Origin: Ichthyophis bannanicus
Taxonomy: Eukaryota; Chordata; Amphibia; Gymnophiona; Ichthyophiidae
Direction: 5' to 3'
Assembly: GCA_033557465.1 (NCBI GenBank)
Contig: CM066045.1
Location: 134,313,596-134,377,595, forward strand
DNA length: 64,000 bases
Below the pieces are notes generated by a model, which was given only the letters and a program-made list of their open reading frames with translations, was not told where the DNA came from and made no database searches. Shown one piece after another: positions 1-11,020 of this stretch (position 1 is the stretch's first letter; every line of letters starts with the position of its first letter). The position numbers and the translations under genes were made by a program.

Positions 1-111
1 TTAACCTCTTCCTTCCTCTGGTGCTACTCCTTTCCCTGTAGTTCGTTGCAGATTCATGCCAATACCATGGGTCTGATTCACTAAGCTTCTCTCCTACCTC
101 ATACACATAGA

Positions 112-200
112 ACGCAGAGCTGCCAAGTTACCCAGTTCCAAGGGGAAGATTGTTAAGCCAGATCAGGATTTCGGCCTGCATTATGGAGCCTGCAGCACTC
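112..200 (-). repeat. Palindromic MITE family Pal-C, first half of a split copy
   Basis: This segment begins CAGAGCTGCCAAGTTACCCA and matches the reverse complement of the intact Pal-C copy at 1448-1663 up to the motif CCTGCAGCACT. There the match stops and an L2-like LINE begins. The match resumes near 795, so the copy was split by that insertion. Non-autonomous; no coding capacity. Confidence 0.6.
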
Positions 201-790
201 CCGCTCTTCTCCTCGTGATCATGTTACTCCTCTTCTTCACCTGCACTGGCTCCCTGTTAAATTCCGCATTCACTTCAAAATCCTTTCACTTGTCCACCAG
301 GTTCTCTACACTCACTCACCTCAATATCTGACCGACCTTATTCACTTTCACACCCCTACCCGCACTTTACCATCATTGCATCTTAATCGCTTACATCTTC
401 CCTCCCCTTCACGTGCCCATCTTCAGTCCGCTCGCTCCTCTGCTTTTTTTTTTTCATCGGTCTCGCCTTTTGGAACTCCTTACCCTCCTCTATCTGGCTC
501 GAACAGCAGCACACCACCTTTAAAAGCAGTCTGAAAACCCACCTCTTTGCCACTGCTTTTGACCTCCCCGCCCCCTTTGTGTAAGCTTACTCTCCCTGTT
601 CCCCCTCTTTTTCCTCTCCTCTTTTGTCTCGGTGTGTGGATTTACTGTTTTGCTTTCCTATCCATTATTGTAACTTCCTTTCCACTTTCTGCCATTGGCT
701 TTCTGTATTTTTATTCTATGTAAACCGCTTTGATGTTATTGTTTAGCAGTATATAAAGTAAATAAACATAAATATAAACATGACATTAAA
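197..790 (+). mobile_element. L2-like LINE 3' end (ORF2 C-terminus plus 3' UTR)
   Basis: A degraded translation on the plus strand shows the HLHWLPVKFRIHFKILSLVH block, followed further on by a decayed serine/leucine-rich stretch and a K-P-T-S-L motif. This is the typical C-terminal end of L2-clade reverse transcriptases. It is followed by a T/C-rich 3' UTR and a tail reading TGTAAACCGCTTTGATG, then AGTATATAAAG and TAAATAAA. The element is strongly 5' truncated, interrupted by stops, and inserted inside a Pal-C MITE (112-200 and 791-890). L2 against another Jockey-group clade cannot be decided from this short piece. Confidence 0.6.
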
Positions 791-890
791 GTGTAGAAAC
801 AAAGACTACAAATACCACACTGTTTTTGGGATGCAAGTCTAAAATCAGGACTGGCCAAATATTTCTGTTCTGGAACTGGGAGAAAGACTT
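791..890 (-). repeat. Pal-C MITE, second half of the split copy
   Basis: The sequence GACTACAAATACCACACTG and the following stretch down to CTGGAACTGGGAGAA match the second half of Pal-C read on the minus strand, with the same order and spacing as in the intact copy at 1448-1663. It rejoins the half at 112-200 across the L2-like insertion. Confidence 0.55.
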
Positions 891-1083
891 AGTGAATTAG
901 TTCTTGAATCTAACAGCTGTGTCTAGCAAATAAATGCAGCATTCATTCTTTTTTTTAAGAAAAAAAAGGAAAACTAAAAAAACCTTTCCTCTCCCTCCAA
1001 AAATTAATCAGAAAGACACTTCAGTGACTGAATCTCAAAGCAATAACTGTAGGCTGTAACCACAGTAGCACACAGGTAGGAAG

Positions 1084-1290
1084 TAGGGTTGCCAACTGGC
1101 TCCAGATGCGCGCGACAGACTTGTTCCAGTCCTGGGTTTGCCCCATTGTATGCAGGGACATGTAGTCTTGCTTTTCTTATGGAGTGCAATGGAAAAATGA
1201 GAACTACATGTCCCTGCATGCAGTGGGGTAAACCTAGGACTGGATCAAGTGTGTCAGGCACATCTGGAGCCAGTTGGCAACCCTAGTAGG
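1084..1290. repeat. Palindromic MITE family Pal-B, copy 1
   Basis: A near-complete inverted repeat: TAGGGTTGCCAACTGGCTCC at the left end is mirrored by GGAGCCAGTTGGCAACCCTA at the right end, and internal blocks (for example CAGGGACATGTAGT and ACTACATGTCCCTG) pair as well. The whole 205 bp can fold into one hairpin. Both ends carry a TA, compatible with TA target duplication. No reading frame of note. A second copy lies at 2457-2667. Confidence 0.75.
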
Positions 1291-1447
1291 AAGGTCTTTT
1301 GCAAATACAGGTTTCAAAGGATGCCACCTTTGATTTTTTTCTTACAAAGCTTTTTCAGAAAGTTTGGTAGCTAGAGAATTTTAAAATTATGACTATTCTG
1401 AGTTGATCAATTGTTTTAATTTCTTGAGGGCTATATCTCATCCTTTG

Positions 1448-1663
1448 TCTCAGAGTTGCCAAGTTACCTAGTTCCAGGAATGAGATTTTTGCCAGTTCTG
1501 GTTTTAAATCTGCATTGAAGTGCAGTGTGGTATTTGTAGTCCCTGATTTTACCCACCTGAATCAGTGCTGCAGGTCCTATAATGCATCAGACTGAGATTG
1601 TCAGAAATCTAGGACTGGCTTAGGATCTCACTCTTGGAAATGGGTATCTTGGCAACTCTGATC
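1448..1663. repeat. Palindromic MITE family Pal-C, intact copy
   Basis: The ends are complementary (CAGAGTTGCCAAGTTACC against TATCTTGGCAACTCTG), and the interior carries weaker internal complementarity (CCAGTTCCAGGAATGAGAT against ATCTCACTCTTGGAA). Related copies lie at 112-200/791-890 and 35704-35994. Non-autonomous and non-coding. Confidence 0.65.
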
Positions 1664-2456
1664 TCTGCTTTGGGGGGAATAAGAAATCTTAGTAAATGAA
1701 GATATGCATAGGACAACAAGAAATAATTTTATAAGGGCCTCTGAGGGGAGGATTAGCATTTTCTTTTGATTAATCAGGCAGGTTGCTTTATTTTCTGCAC
1801 TTGGCCTAATCAGCAGATGACTCTCCAGCCCTCTCAACCCACCTGGGCTGCCTTTTGCTTTATACTCTTCTGCCAGGCCAAAGCTATCCGGTAAGAGCTG
1901 CTTTTAAACTGCTTTCTGCCGAGGAAACAAAATTGGATAAATCTACCACGAAAAAAAAAAAGAATGTGCTGAAAATGACCCTTATTGCTGTATTTTTCTT
2001 TTCCTAGTGCATGGAGCCTGCCACACCCTGTCTTCCTGATGGAGACTTTGGAATAGGAATCTGCAACCTCACAGTTATTCGGGCAGGAAGGCGTACCCCT
2101 CACTAGGCTGGTAAGAGACTCCTGTGCTTCAGCTCATTCACACAGGCCTGGTGTAAGAGTATTGGGCATCCTAGGTGAACTTTCAGTCTTCCCCAAGATT
2201 TTAATGATTAAACTCAACAATCATGATCATCCCAATACGACCCCTAACCCCCACAACAATCTTGTAAAAATACATAGTGGGACAACCTACTTTGAAATAT
2301 TAAATTTTGCTCTGTATGTATGTGTGGGCCTGCTCTCCCTGCAGATGATTTTTTGAGTTAATGGGGCTGTCGGGATCTATTGTTTTGCCTTTACTGCTGC
2401 TGCCGCTTGGAAGCTGTTGCCCTAGTTGACTGCCTAGTCTTGCATAATGGTTGGAC
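1664..2456. other. Unassigned sequence
   Basis: AT-rich sequence with short A and T runs. I see no coding region, recognisable repeat or RNA gene here; short open frames are compatible with chance. Confidence 0.4.
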
Positions 2457-2667
2457 CTAGGGTTACCAACTGGCTCCAGATGCGCCCGACAGGCTTGATC
2501 CAGTCCTGGGTTTACTCTATTGCATGCAGGGACACGTAGTTCTGATTTCCCCGTTGCACTCCATAAGAAAAGCAAGACTACAAGTCCCTGCATGCAATGG
2601 GGTAAACACAGGACTGGATCAAGCCTGTTGGGTGCATCTGGAGCTAGTTGGCAACCCTAGTTGGACC
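2457..2667. repeat. Palindromic MITE family Pal-B, copy 2
   Basis: Starts TAGGGTTACCAACTGGCTCC and ends AGTTGGCAACCCTAG, with a complementary interior (GATCCAGTCCTGGGTTTA against ACACAGGACTGGATC). It aligns with copy 1 (1084-1290) throughout, including the spacer reading CTCCATAAGAAAAGCAAGAC, which appears on the opposite strand in copy 1. The two copies therefore sit in opposite orientation. Confidence 0.75.
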
Positions 2668-2848
2668 AGCCCTGCGCTCATATATGTACCCTACTGAGTA
2701 TAGGCCTCACAGTGAACAAATCTATTGTAGTAAGTGCTGCACAGTGTAACTAGAAACATGCTGTTCGTTGGAATCCCGAGAGAGGGAATATTAAGTATAA
2801 ATAAACCATAAGTGGCTGATGTGAAAAAATTGTTTTTAAATGTCCTAC

Positions 2849-2889
<41 letters not shown>

Positions 2890-3655
2890 ATGGTGAAAAA
2901 TGAGGTCTTTTTATTACCTCTGGAATTTGACTGCTCTGTTTGCAATCTTTGATCTTGTTAAGGTGCTATCTAGCGGCAATAGATTACAAAGATCAGGATG
3001 TGTTGTGTTTTTGGTTTTTTTTTTGTTCTAGAGATTATGTAAGTATGGGGACATGGATAACATTATCGGATACTGGTTTCCTAATTGTCTATAAACACAA
3101 AGAACACATTTTGAGCTTTTGATGATGTTTTAACTGTGCAGTAATCTGATGTGTATAAATAAGTGATTGGGGTACGAGTAATAAATAGATGAGAGCAGCT
3201 AGACATAGACCATGTCTACGATTTTCATAATGACTCATCTCCAGGTGAATACTTTGAAGTATTTTTTTGGTGAACATTAAAGCCAAGCCAGCTTCTGTAC
3301 TGGTCTACTGTAATTAACTATGTGGAAAGCGAGTGGACTTGGAGTGACTGGAGGGTTCCCCGAAGCATGTGAATACTGCAGAGCTTTTCAAAGCATGAGA
3401 TTAGATAGACTCCTGTGGGTAGGGAATATTGCCAGAGGAAAGAACACAGCCAGCATTCTGATAAGAGAACCTGTTGCACTCATAGCACAGGGCTTTCTTA
3501 AAACCGCTATCAAAGCAAGCATTAGCATCCTCAGGCTTTTTAGGCTGAGTGGCCACGGAAACAGATCTGATACTGTTTTTTCTGGAAAGTGGAAGTAATC
3601 AGTATGGAAGCTGTGTAAGGGGAAACATGCAAAGTTAATACCCACATGGTGTACC
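2668..3655. other. Unassigned sequence with a long poly(A)
   Basis: No gene or recognised repeat. It contains a 32-base A run at 2854-2885 that could be the tail of a decayed retroposon, but I cannot define a body or target duplication for it. Confidence 0.4.
2854..2885. repeat. Poly(A) tract, 32 bases
   Basis: An uninterrupted run of adenines. It may be a retroposon tail or simple slippage; no flanking duplication was identified. Confidence 0.9.
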
Positions 3656-3681
3656 GCAGGGTTGCCATGTGACTCCATGTC
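3656..3681. repeat. Pal-B MITE, left end of a split copy
   Basis: The left terminus CAGGGTTGCCATGTGACTCC is complementary to the right terminus GGAGTCAGGTGACAACCCTA near 4617-4637. The two halves are separated by about 0.8 kb of L2-like LINE. This reads as one Pal-B palindrome split by a later insertion. Confidence 0.55.
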
Positions 3682-4476
3682 ATTTCATGTAATTTCATTT
3701 ATTAGATATTTTACCTGCCCCTACAATAAGCCCAAAGCAGGATCCATAATAAAACTCAGCATACAAACAACACACCATAATAAAAGTGCATAACATAATA
3801 CAGATTATAAATAAAATCACAACAGCAGAACAGAAGCACCCTTGGACCACCAAATCTCCATCAGCTACCCCGGCAGAATAGGAATGATTTCACTGCCTTC
3901 CTAAATCCCAAAAGATTGGCACCCAGTTCTTGGCCAATCGGCAATCCATTCCACAAAAAAGGCAATGAACACATCAGCACCCTAGCCCACAATCTGACCA
4001 AACAAAACATCTCACACGAGGGAGGGCCGATAAATGGGTTCCCTTGGACCGAGTGACTCGAGAAACATTGTACAGTTGAAAATAGTCCAGCAAATAACCT
4101 GGGCTTAATTGGCGATATACTCTAAAAGCAGTAACCAACAATTTAAATTTAACATGCTGCACAATAGGCAGCCAATGAAGGGCCTTGAATATAGGCATCA
4201 CATGATTTCGAACCCTAGCCCGGACCACCAACGTAGGCGTTTGCAGAGGGTCCAGAATGTGGTGGCTAAGGTCTTTGCAGGGAGTCTAGAATAATGCACA
4301 TTGCAATAATCCAGCCTCAAAGAAAATCAAGGACTGGAGAAGTGTGACCATATCTCGTTGATCAAACAATAGCAAACGCACCCTCTGCAAAAGATAAAGA
4401 GAAAAGAAACATACTTTTACGACCTTAGAGACCTGCAGGTTAAAGCACTGTCGAAAAAACCTGCCGACCTCTGCAC
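3682..4476 (-). mobile_element. L2-like LINE 3' fragment
   Basis: On the minus strand, 4231-3974 encodes HVMPIFKALHWLPI and continues with a sequence of the L2-type ORF2 C-terminus (hydrophobic FKLL, then SPGYLLDYF). The 3' part on the minus strand runs to about 3690 and ends in an AT-rich tail. It is 5' truncated and lies inside a Pal-B MITE. The reverse-transcriptase core is absent. Confidence 0.55.
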
Positions 4477-4637
4477 TACAAGCTGATCATCCTGGTTTTA
4501 TCCTATTGCATTCAGGATTTTGATTTTCTTGGGGACCTCAATCAAAGAATCAGAACCAGAAGTCCAAGCATGCAATGGCTAAATCCAGGACTAGATTACC
4601 CTCTTCTTTATGATAGGGAGTCAGGTGACAACCCTAG
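4477..4637. repeat. Pal-B MITE, right part of the split copy
   Basis: Aligns with Pal-B interior blocks (ATCCTGGTTTTATCCTATTGCATTCAGG resembles the intact copies, shown here only by its shared CCTATTGCATTCAGG end) and finishes GTGACAACCCTAG. Diverged relative to copies 1 and 2. Confidence 0.5.
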
Positions 4638-4640
4638 TGC

Positions 4641-4832
4641 ACTGGCTCTCAACCCTGTCCCGAGGGCACATCCAGTCAGGCGGGTGTTCAGGATGTCCAC
4701 AATCAATTTTGCATGAGAAAGATTTGCGTACAAAGGAGGCAGTGCATGTAGGGTCTCTCTCATGCATATTTATTGTGGATATCCTGAAGCCTGATTGGCT
4801 AAGTATGTCTGAGGACTAGACTGAGAATCATT
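4641..4832. repeat. Palindromic MITE family Pal-A, copy 1
   Basis: About 190-bp imperfect palindrome. Left arm carries CTCAACCCTGTCC and the right arm GGACTAGACTGAGAA; the centre has opposed blocks around TTTGCATGAGAAAG and CTCTCTCATGCATATTTATT. It abuts the Pal-B copy directly. Confidence 0.7.
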
Positions 4833-5730
4833 AGTTTTGTGTACTTTACCCTTGATGAGAGTGCTTCTGCTTTCAGCCTCTGTAGAATGCACTTGGGCAG
4901 ATTCAATAAGAAATATATTTCTTGATCAGCGTTCTGGAGTTCTTTCATGTATTGTTAGTGCAATAAAAGGCATCGCCTTGGATTTTTGTGCACTCAAGTG
5001 CACCGTGCTTCTTTTTATTCTTGAAGGAAAATTTTGAAAGAAATTGTTTTACACTGAGCGGATGATTTCATAAGCAGGTGCTTAAAAATGAAACACACCT
5101 ATTTTATGAAGGAAATACATACATACATGCGTGCGTATGTCTTTCTAAGATAGATTCCTGGATCAATCCCCAGTAGTGCACAAATAGTAGGTGCGACTGG
5201 GCGCAGATTTCAGAAAACAGACGTGTACTGCTCAGACCCCACCTCCAGGAATGCCCATGCAAGTCCCAGTAAAAGTGCACATGCTCATGCCACACCTGCT
5301 TGTATGCACTTATATACTCGTGCATTTTTGTAACAGCCGTTTCCCACTTGTAAAGCATGCTTTCCATATGGAAAATACTCATTAATGCTGTATGCAAATG
5401 TGAAGTTTGGTTAGTGTGTTAATGGTGACTGCTTTCTGCCGCCTCTTCCTCCATGGTATGGATTTTTGTCTATTCCTGACCCCCCACCCCTCCTCTTGTG
5501 TGTCTGTTTGGTGTTATCTTACTGAATTTCATCTAAGTTATCCTATGGATTCCTTTCTGTCTCTTTTCCTTATGACTTGTCTTAAGAAAGCATTGGACAG
5601 CGACTTTGCATTTGAACACTATCACAGGATTACTTTGGTTTAAAAATTCCATTTTTACATCATGTTTTTGCGGAATCACTTATATTGAGTCTTCATAAGT
5701 TCATCATACTTTGTATTCATGATCATAGTG
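4833..5730. other. Unassigned sequence
   Basis: No coding region or recognised repeat seen apart from a short (TACA)n-like patch near 5115. Moderately AT-rich. Confidence 0.4.
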
Positions 5731-5923
5731 CAGGAGTTCTTAACCCGGTCCTCGGGACACACCTAGCCAGTCGGGTTTTCAGCATAACCCCAATAAATAT
5801 CCATGAGAGAGATCTGCATAGAATATAGGCGGTGCATGCAAATATCTCTCATACATATTCATTGCAGCTATCCTGAAAAGCAGACTGGCTAGGTATATTC
5901 CAAGGACTGGATTGAGAACTCTC
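5731..5923. repeat. Palindromic MITE family Pal-A, copy 2
   Basis: Left arm TTCTTAACCCGGTCCTCGGG is mirrored by the right arm CCAAGGACTGGATTGAGAAC. Inner blocks TATCCATGAGAGAGATCTGC and ATCTCTCATACATATTCATT are opposed. It contains the octamer ATGCAAAT. Confidence 0.75.
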
Positions 5924-5977
5924 TTGTCACAGAAGGAAAATAACAGTGTAATCTGCCTGCATTATTCGGAGCTACTT

Positions 5978-6305
5978 TCCAAAGGGTGTAGTTTTATCTT
6001 TGTGGGATAAATGCATAAGAAATAGCTCTTCTTCCATTGAAAGGAAGCTTTGGAATAAGGGGTCATAGGATGAAGGTGAAAGGGGGAGAGACTCGGGAGT
6101 AATGTGAGGAAATATTTCTTTACAGAAAAGATGGTAGATGCGTGGAACAGCCTCACAATGGAGGTGGTGGAGAAGAGAACTGTATCTGAATTTAAGAAAG
6201 CATGGCAGAAGGATGGAGGATCTCTGAGGGAGAGGAAGGGATTGTAGAGACGGGCAGACTGGATAGGCTATAAGGTCTTTATCTGCCATCATTTTCTACA
6301 TTCCA
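5978..6305 (+). mobile_element. CR1-like LINE 3' end
   Basis: Plus-strand translation gives FFTEKMVDAWNSLTMEVVE, then TVSEFKKAW. This is the conserved C-terminal block of CR1-superfamily ORF2, also visible at 52600-52750, near 58400 and near 45200. It ends with the family 3' signature (CAGACTGGATAGGCTATA, then a TCTGCCATCA run). Severely 5' truncated, with no TSD as is normal for CR1. Confidence 0.7.
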
Positions 6306-6998
6306 CTCCACCTTGTTTTTCCACAGTATAGCATAAGCAGGAGCACTACAGGCTTTTGCTTAATTTGCTATGCCGTCTTGCTAATTATACACCACAATGC
6401 TGCTGTAGAAGACGTACAACAAAGCAAAACAGAAGGGAGTCTAGTTTCCACATGCACTTTTTGTCCTTGGCTTCTCAATTGAGACTGCCAAGTACAGCGA
6501 GCAATTAATGTCACTTATGAAAGCAGTTTGGTAGACCTGGGAACCTCCCTACTGGATGCTGGACTGCGACCATCAACTTGCATTCCAATTATTACTGGAA
6601 GGATGGTAATGATGCTCAATCAGCAGTTGGACATACTAATGAGGGCTGTGTAATTGTCTGTTTCAGCAAGCCCTTGAACCATGCAGTGCATCCTGCTTGT
6701 GTCAGCTGTTGTGCTATCACATGCCGGTGTTTGATACAAACATGCAGCTCATACCCATGGATGAATCAGTGGTGATGTTCCTACCACTATCGATGTCAAA
6801 GCAAATGACCACAATCTTCTTTTAATGCTCATTGTCAATGTGGTTGTTCTCACATGGGGAAAGAGCATACAAGAGAAGTCTCTGGTCCATGGACTGCTGG
6901 GGATCTGTGGGATACAGGAGAGAGAGGCTTGTGGGTATTGGCTGGACGTTAGAGGGATTGGTAAGGAAGAACCTGGTTGGGAGAAGGGAGAGAGAGAG
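6306..6998. other. Unassigned sequence
   Basis: No gene or repeat recognised. Ends in a short (GA)n patch at 6989-7000 that borders the hairpin element. Confidence 0.4.
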
Positions 6999-7152
6999 AG
7001 TTTACTTACTGCCCGCTGCTATTTTGCTGCCCTCAGGTTAGTACTCTAGGTGGATGCCTAGTTCACCTAATGGAAGCTTAGTAGGTGAACTAGGCAATTA
7101 CTTAGAGAACTAACCTGAGGGTGGCAAAATGGCAGTGAGCAATGAGTAAACT
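6999..7152. repeat. 154-bp hairpin element (Pal-D)
   Basis: AGTTTACTTACTGCCCGCTG at the left is mirrored by GTGAGCAATGAGTAAACT at the right. Inner pairs include GCCCTCAGGTTAGT with ACTAACCTGAGGG and TGCCTAGTTCACCTA with TAGGTGAACTAGGCA. The centre is GGAAGCTT. The arms are highly similar, implying a recent MITE or a selected hairpin; only this copy is seen in the window. Confidence 0.7.
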
Positions 7153-7919
7153 TTTAAAGTTTACCTGGGCTGAGCTCCTGGAGCCAGCAAGAAGGACACT
7201 TAAGAGACCATCACTTTTTTCTGAGGCGTGGGGTAAATTTTGCCCCCCGCAAAGACTCCACGTGACCCACCATGAGAAACCACATGCCAGGAATTCATAT
7301 GGTTTTCTCGTGGCAACGCTTGGGCAGTCTATCAAGCAATTAAAATAAAGATAAAGAATGACCATGATGTGCGCGTCATGTTTCACTTCTCTAAACTCCA
7401 AACTTCCCGTAGGAAGTCCCTCCCTTCCCTTTCCCTGATTAATGGCACTCCCATGGGATTGACCAGGCTGAGGAGGCTGTGGGAGAGATTTCTGGTGGAG
7501 GTGTAGTAGCAAGAAAGTTTGAGTTTGGCCAGGGAAGAATCTCAAATCTCAACTGAAGAGAACATTCATGGTGAGCACAAGGACGAGGATGAAGGGGGAG
7601 GTTGAGAGTATAAGAGATGGAGTGGACCACGGATCCTTCTGTTTCTCTCTGAGCTGGACAGTGTCCCAGGAGTACAGGGCAGCTGGTGTGGGACGTACTT
7701 CTGTCTTCATTCAGAAACTGCTGCCTCACCAGTCCGCTTCCTCTACTGATGTCCAGCTTTCTACTCATCTACTCATAGGGGTGGGGGGAAAAGGGCAGCA
7801 TCCCTGTAAATTTAAAACGTCTGCTCGCTGCTGCTTCTGGGCCCAAGGCAGGGGCTTGTGCCGGTGGGTTGGAAGGAGAAAAACTGATGGCAGAATGGCA
7901 GAGACAGTGGAAGATTGAT

Positions 7920-7934
7920 GGGGGGGGGGGGGGG
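7920..7934. repeat. Poly(G) tract, 15 bases
   Basis: Uninterrupted G15. Confidence 0.95.
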
Positions 7935-8447
7935 AGCAAAATATCCTCACACCGACCCTGGACACTGAGACCGGTGGGGAATGGATGAGAGGAGAGAAAA
8001 ATATGGAGACTGGTGCATAGTGTTTGAGGATGGAGGGAGAGAGACGGGTGGAGACAGGAAGAGGAAGGGAAATAAAGAGAGCTGATAGGGACAGGTTTGG
8101 CACTGAGGAGAGGGGGCCACTTAAAATGGTGGGGATGAACTGCAGATCCGTAGGCTTTTGGAGATTGATAAAGGGTCCATGCCTGCAAAAAGGCTAAGAA
8201 TCTTTTCCATACTGCTTTCAGCATATCATGTGTCTTTACAGAAACTTCCATTTCCTACTAGGATTAAAGTGGGATTTCACTGCCCAAAACAGATAAATCT
8301 CAGTATTAGTTACATTCTTCATTTCTGCCTTGGGAACAAGTGTTCCTTAAAGCCTTTCCACTAATAGTTCAAGCCAAATTACATTCAGATATCATCGGTA
8401 CTTCCTGGAAGTTAGAGATACGCCCTGTGCGACTAACAAATCTGGTG

Positions 8448-8460
8448 CCCCCCCCCCCCC
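8448..8460. repeat. Poly(C) tract, 13 bases
   Basis: Uninterrupted C13. Confidence 0.95.
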
Positions 8461-9433
8461 TCCATGTTCAGTAACTCGCTCTCTTTATGAGCTTTCTGGA
8501 AGCCCAGTGATGACATTGATACTCCCTTCTGTGCTTGCACCCTACACTGCCGCAACACCTGCGTCTCTCCAAAGGATTTACTTATTTTGCACTTGAGGTC
8601 ACTTTTCCAAGAGCACGAGGAGCATGAGCAGGATGCGAACCCTGGCTTCCTTGTTCCAAGCACTAGGCGGCTGCTCCACTCCATTTTCAGGAGCAGCGAG
8701 GGTGGATGCGTGTTTCTCCAATAGCTCATAGCCGTGGAAATTGCTTTGAAAATTGCCCTGTAAATGATGCATTAAGTCTGCCATGTGACGCAAGACTTTC
8801 AGTTCATATATTTGTGCTGAAAATAACATTCATAGCAATGCCCCTTTCACAGGAAGGACGTTAGCATGTGGAAATGGGTTCCAAGTTTGCATGCCTTTCA
8901 CTTGGTTTCCCTGAAGTCTGTTTCATACTGGGCTTGCAAAACTATGTCTTGGTCTCCTGGCTGGAGAAGTGAGAAGAAAAGGAAGGAGTTCACGATTCTG
9001 GTAAAAGAACTTTACTTCCTTTCAGAAGCTATTACTCAGGAGTTGTATAGCGCAGTGCTATTCAGTTATTTATTCGTTATGCATGTAATTTTGGGTTCTG
9101 CCCAAGCAACGCTCCTGTGCTCACCCTCTCCTGCATGTACTTACAGAATAGTGATCACCTATACTCTGTGCGTAAAAGCCCATTCCTGTGGACAGGTCAT
9201 TGGAAATAAGTGACTTATGTGCATTGATAACACACAAATATATGTGGCTTGATACGGCAGACATGCAAATTTATAGTCACTTACTTCCACTCATAATGCA
9301 ATGCTTTATATGCAAAAATAGCTTTTCAAATTGTCTTCATAGTGAACACCCTCTATTCTTTGTTTGTTTATAATTTATTCTGGAGAGATAGAGCACACAA
9401 CAAAAATTAAGTCTACTTCCGGTCTCATTTCCA

Positions 9434-9505
9434 AGCTAAACCAGGAGCTGCTGAGTTGCCGGGAGTCAGCATTGACTCAAGGGCACACTTTGCATTGCAT
9501 GGAAT
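9434..9505 (+). mobile_element. Tail of an RTE-tailed SINE
   Basis: The block GGGAGTCAGCATTGACTC followed by AAGGGCACACTTTGCATTGCA matches the 3' part of the SINE copies at 30409-30562 and 53065-53284. The GAGTC...GACTC motif is the end signature of RTE-type LINEs (BovB and relatives). Only the tail is present. Confidence 0.5.
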
Positions 9506-10969
9506 AAAGATATTTGGAGGGCACAGGAGGCAGAGCCCACCTTTGTTTCAACATTAAGCTCATTTCTGCCTTCACGCTCAACCGCCAAAGGGTGCTTCAC
9601 CCACCTAGATATGAAGATTTCATTTGTTTCTGCAGACCTCTGCTTGACTAAATTTACTGCAGCTCGGTGTGGAAATATATTCAACTGGTCTCTTGTTTGT
9701 AAACTTAGTTCCAGTTATTACCCATTCAACTTCTGAAAAAAAATAACAGGAAAAAGTTGACAAAAACTATTCTATTGGAAGCAGTTTCTGACTGCTTTTT
9801 AAAGAGACAGTACCATGCAACACTTTTTGAAAGTAGCATTGACAATCCATATCTTTTCCAAAATCAGTTCAACATACCTCATACTATCCTGTTTGATTGT
9901 GATAGGTGGCTTTTGTTGTGTTTGAGTGCTACTGAGGTTTTCTTCGTTTTTAACTATGGAGCATGGGGGAATAAATGCTTAAGAGAGAGAGGAAATGAAG
10001 ATGTGCTAGATTTTTGGTTTCTTGCCCCTAGATCATGCTAACTTGCCCCTTCACCATCCTCATTGTGCTTTCCCTGCCTACATTTTTATAGGGGATCAAT
10101 GTTGCCACTCAACAGGATGATTTTGCATATTTGATAAAGGATAAAAGGCCCCGTTTTGAGCAGGGCAGGTTCTAATGTCTCATGAAATCTCCTTTTTATG
10201 GCTTGTTTGGCCTTTTGTGAAGCCTCTGCTTCAATCCACTGTAGCAAATATTTACTTTTTTGCCAGCCTGCTCAAAAGCTATTCAGCTCATCCTCCTTTC
10301 CTGTCGCAGAATATGTAAATTGCCTCCGCCACTCTACATAGTATTCAAACGCAAACATTCCCAAAGTTCAAAATGTGATGAAAGGCAAAAGACAGACTGT
10401 ACTTGTGCCTGTGGAGCTTCAGAGCTGCTTCTTGCCTGGAGAAACGTTAAACCTGAGCGGCAGAAACTGCGTAAGTTGTACATAAGCGTTTCTCCACCGC
10501 AGGCAGTGTGGATGCTACATCACTGTATTCTATTTCCTTGGTACAGTATCTTTGAGAACCTTCCCTCCTCGTTTCCAAGATGTAACAGCGACACAAGAAC
10601 AAAGACCAGTGTGATTTTTGATTTTCCAGGCAGATCTGAAACGCTCTTCTAATATAGGCTTGTGAAAGTCGCAGAGGCCATTTGTAAATGCCAGTCCCAT
10701 AATCAGGACCACGGTATAAGACATTTTTGCGTTTTCTCTAAATATAAACAGACAAGAAGAAGGAAGAGGGGCATGCTTGAGAGAGGGGATAAAAGGATTT
10801 CTCTTTCTTGCAGTTTTGCTTTTTTTTTTTTTTTTAATCTTTTGTTTCTCCCTTTCCCCACTTGTCTCTCTCTGCATGTGTGGGTCTGAATCTCATCATA
10901 TTATGATAGATCCCAAGAGCCTTCTAGTGAACGTGGCTCATAGTCCTTGAAATTCATAATAGCACCATG

Positions 10970-11020
<51 letters not shown>

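Larger units (their letters stand above)
7153..9433. other. Unassigned sequence with two homopolymer tracts
   Basis: About 2.3 kb without recognised genes or transposons. It holds G15 at 7920-7934 and C13 at 8448-8460. Several open frames of 100-160 codons on both strands are low in complexity (Pro/Ser-rich, from purine-rich DNA), overlap each other and show no protein-family signature, so I did not call them. Confidence 0.4.

Noticed and set aside
7102..8251. Overlapping open frames of 110-160 codons on both strands, including a Pro/Ser-rich 160-codon frame on the minus strand
   Set aside because: Low-complexity composition caused by purine-rich DNA, several start at non-ATG codons, they overlap in several frames and contain no recognisable domain.
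10975..11019. Possible replication or matrix-attachment function for the (AT)n array
   Set aside because: A plain dinucleotide microsatellite; nothing around it supports a function.
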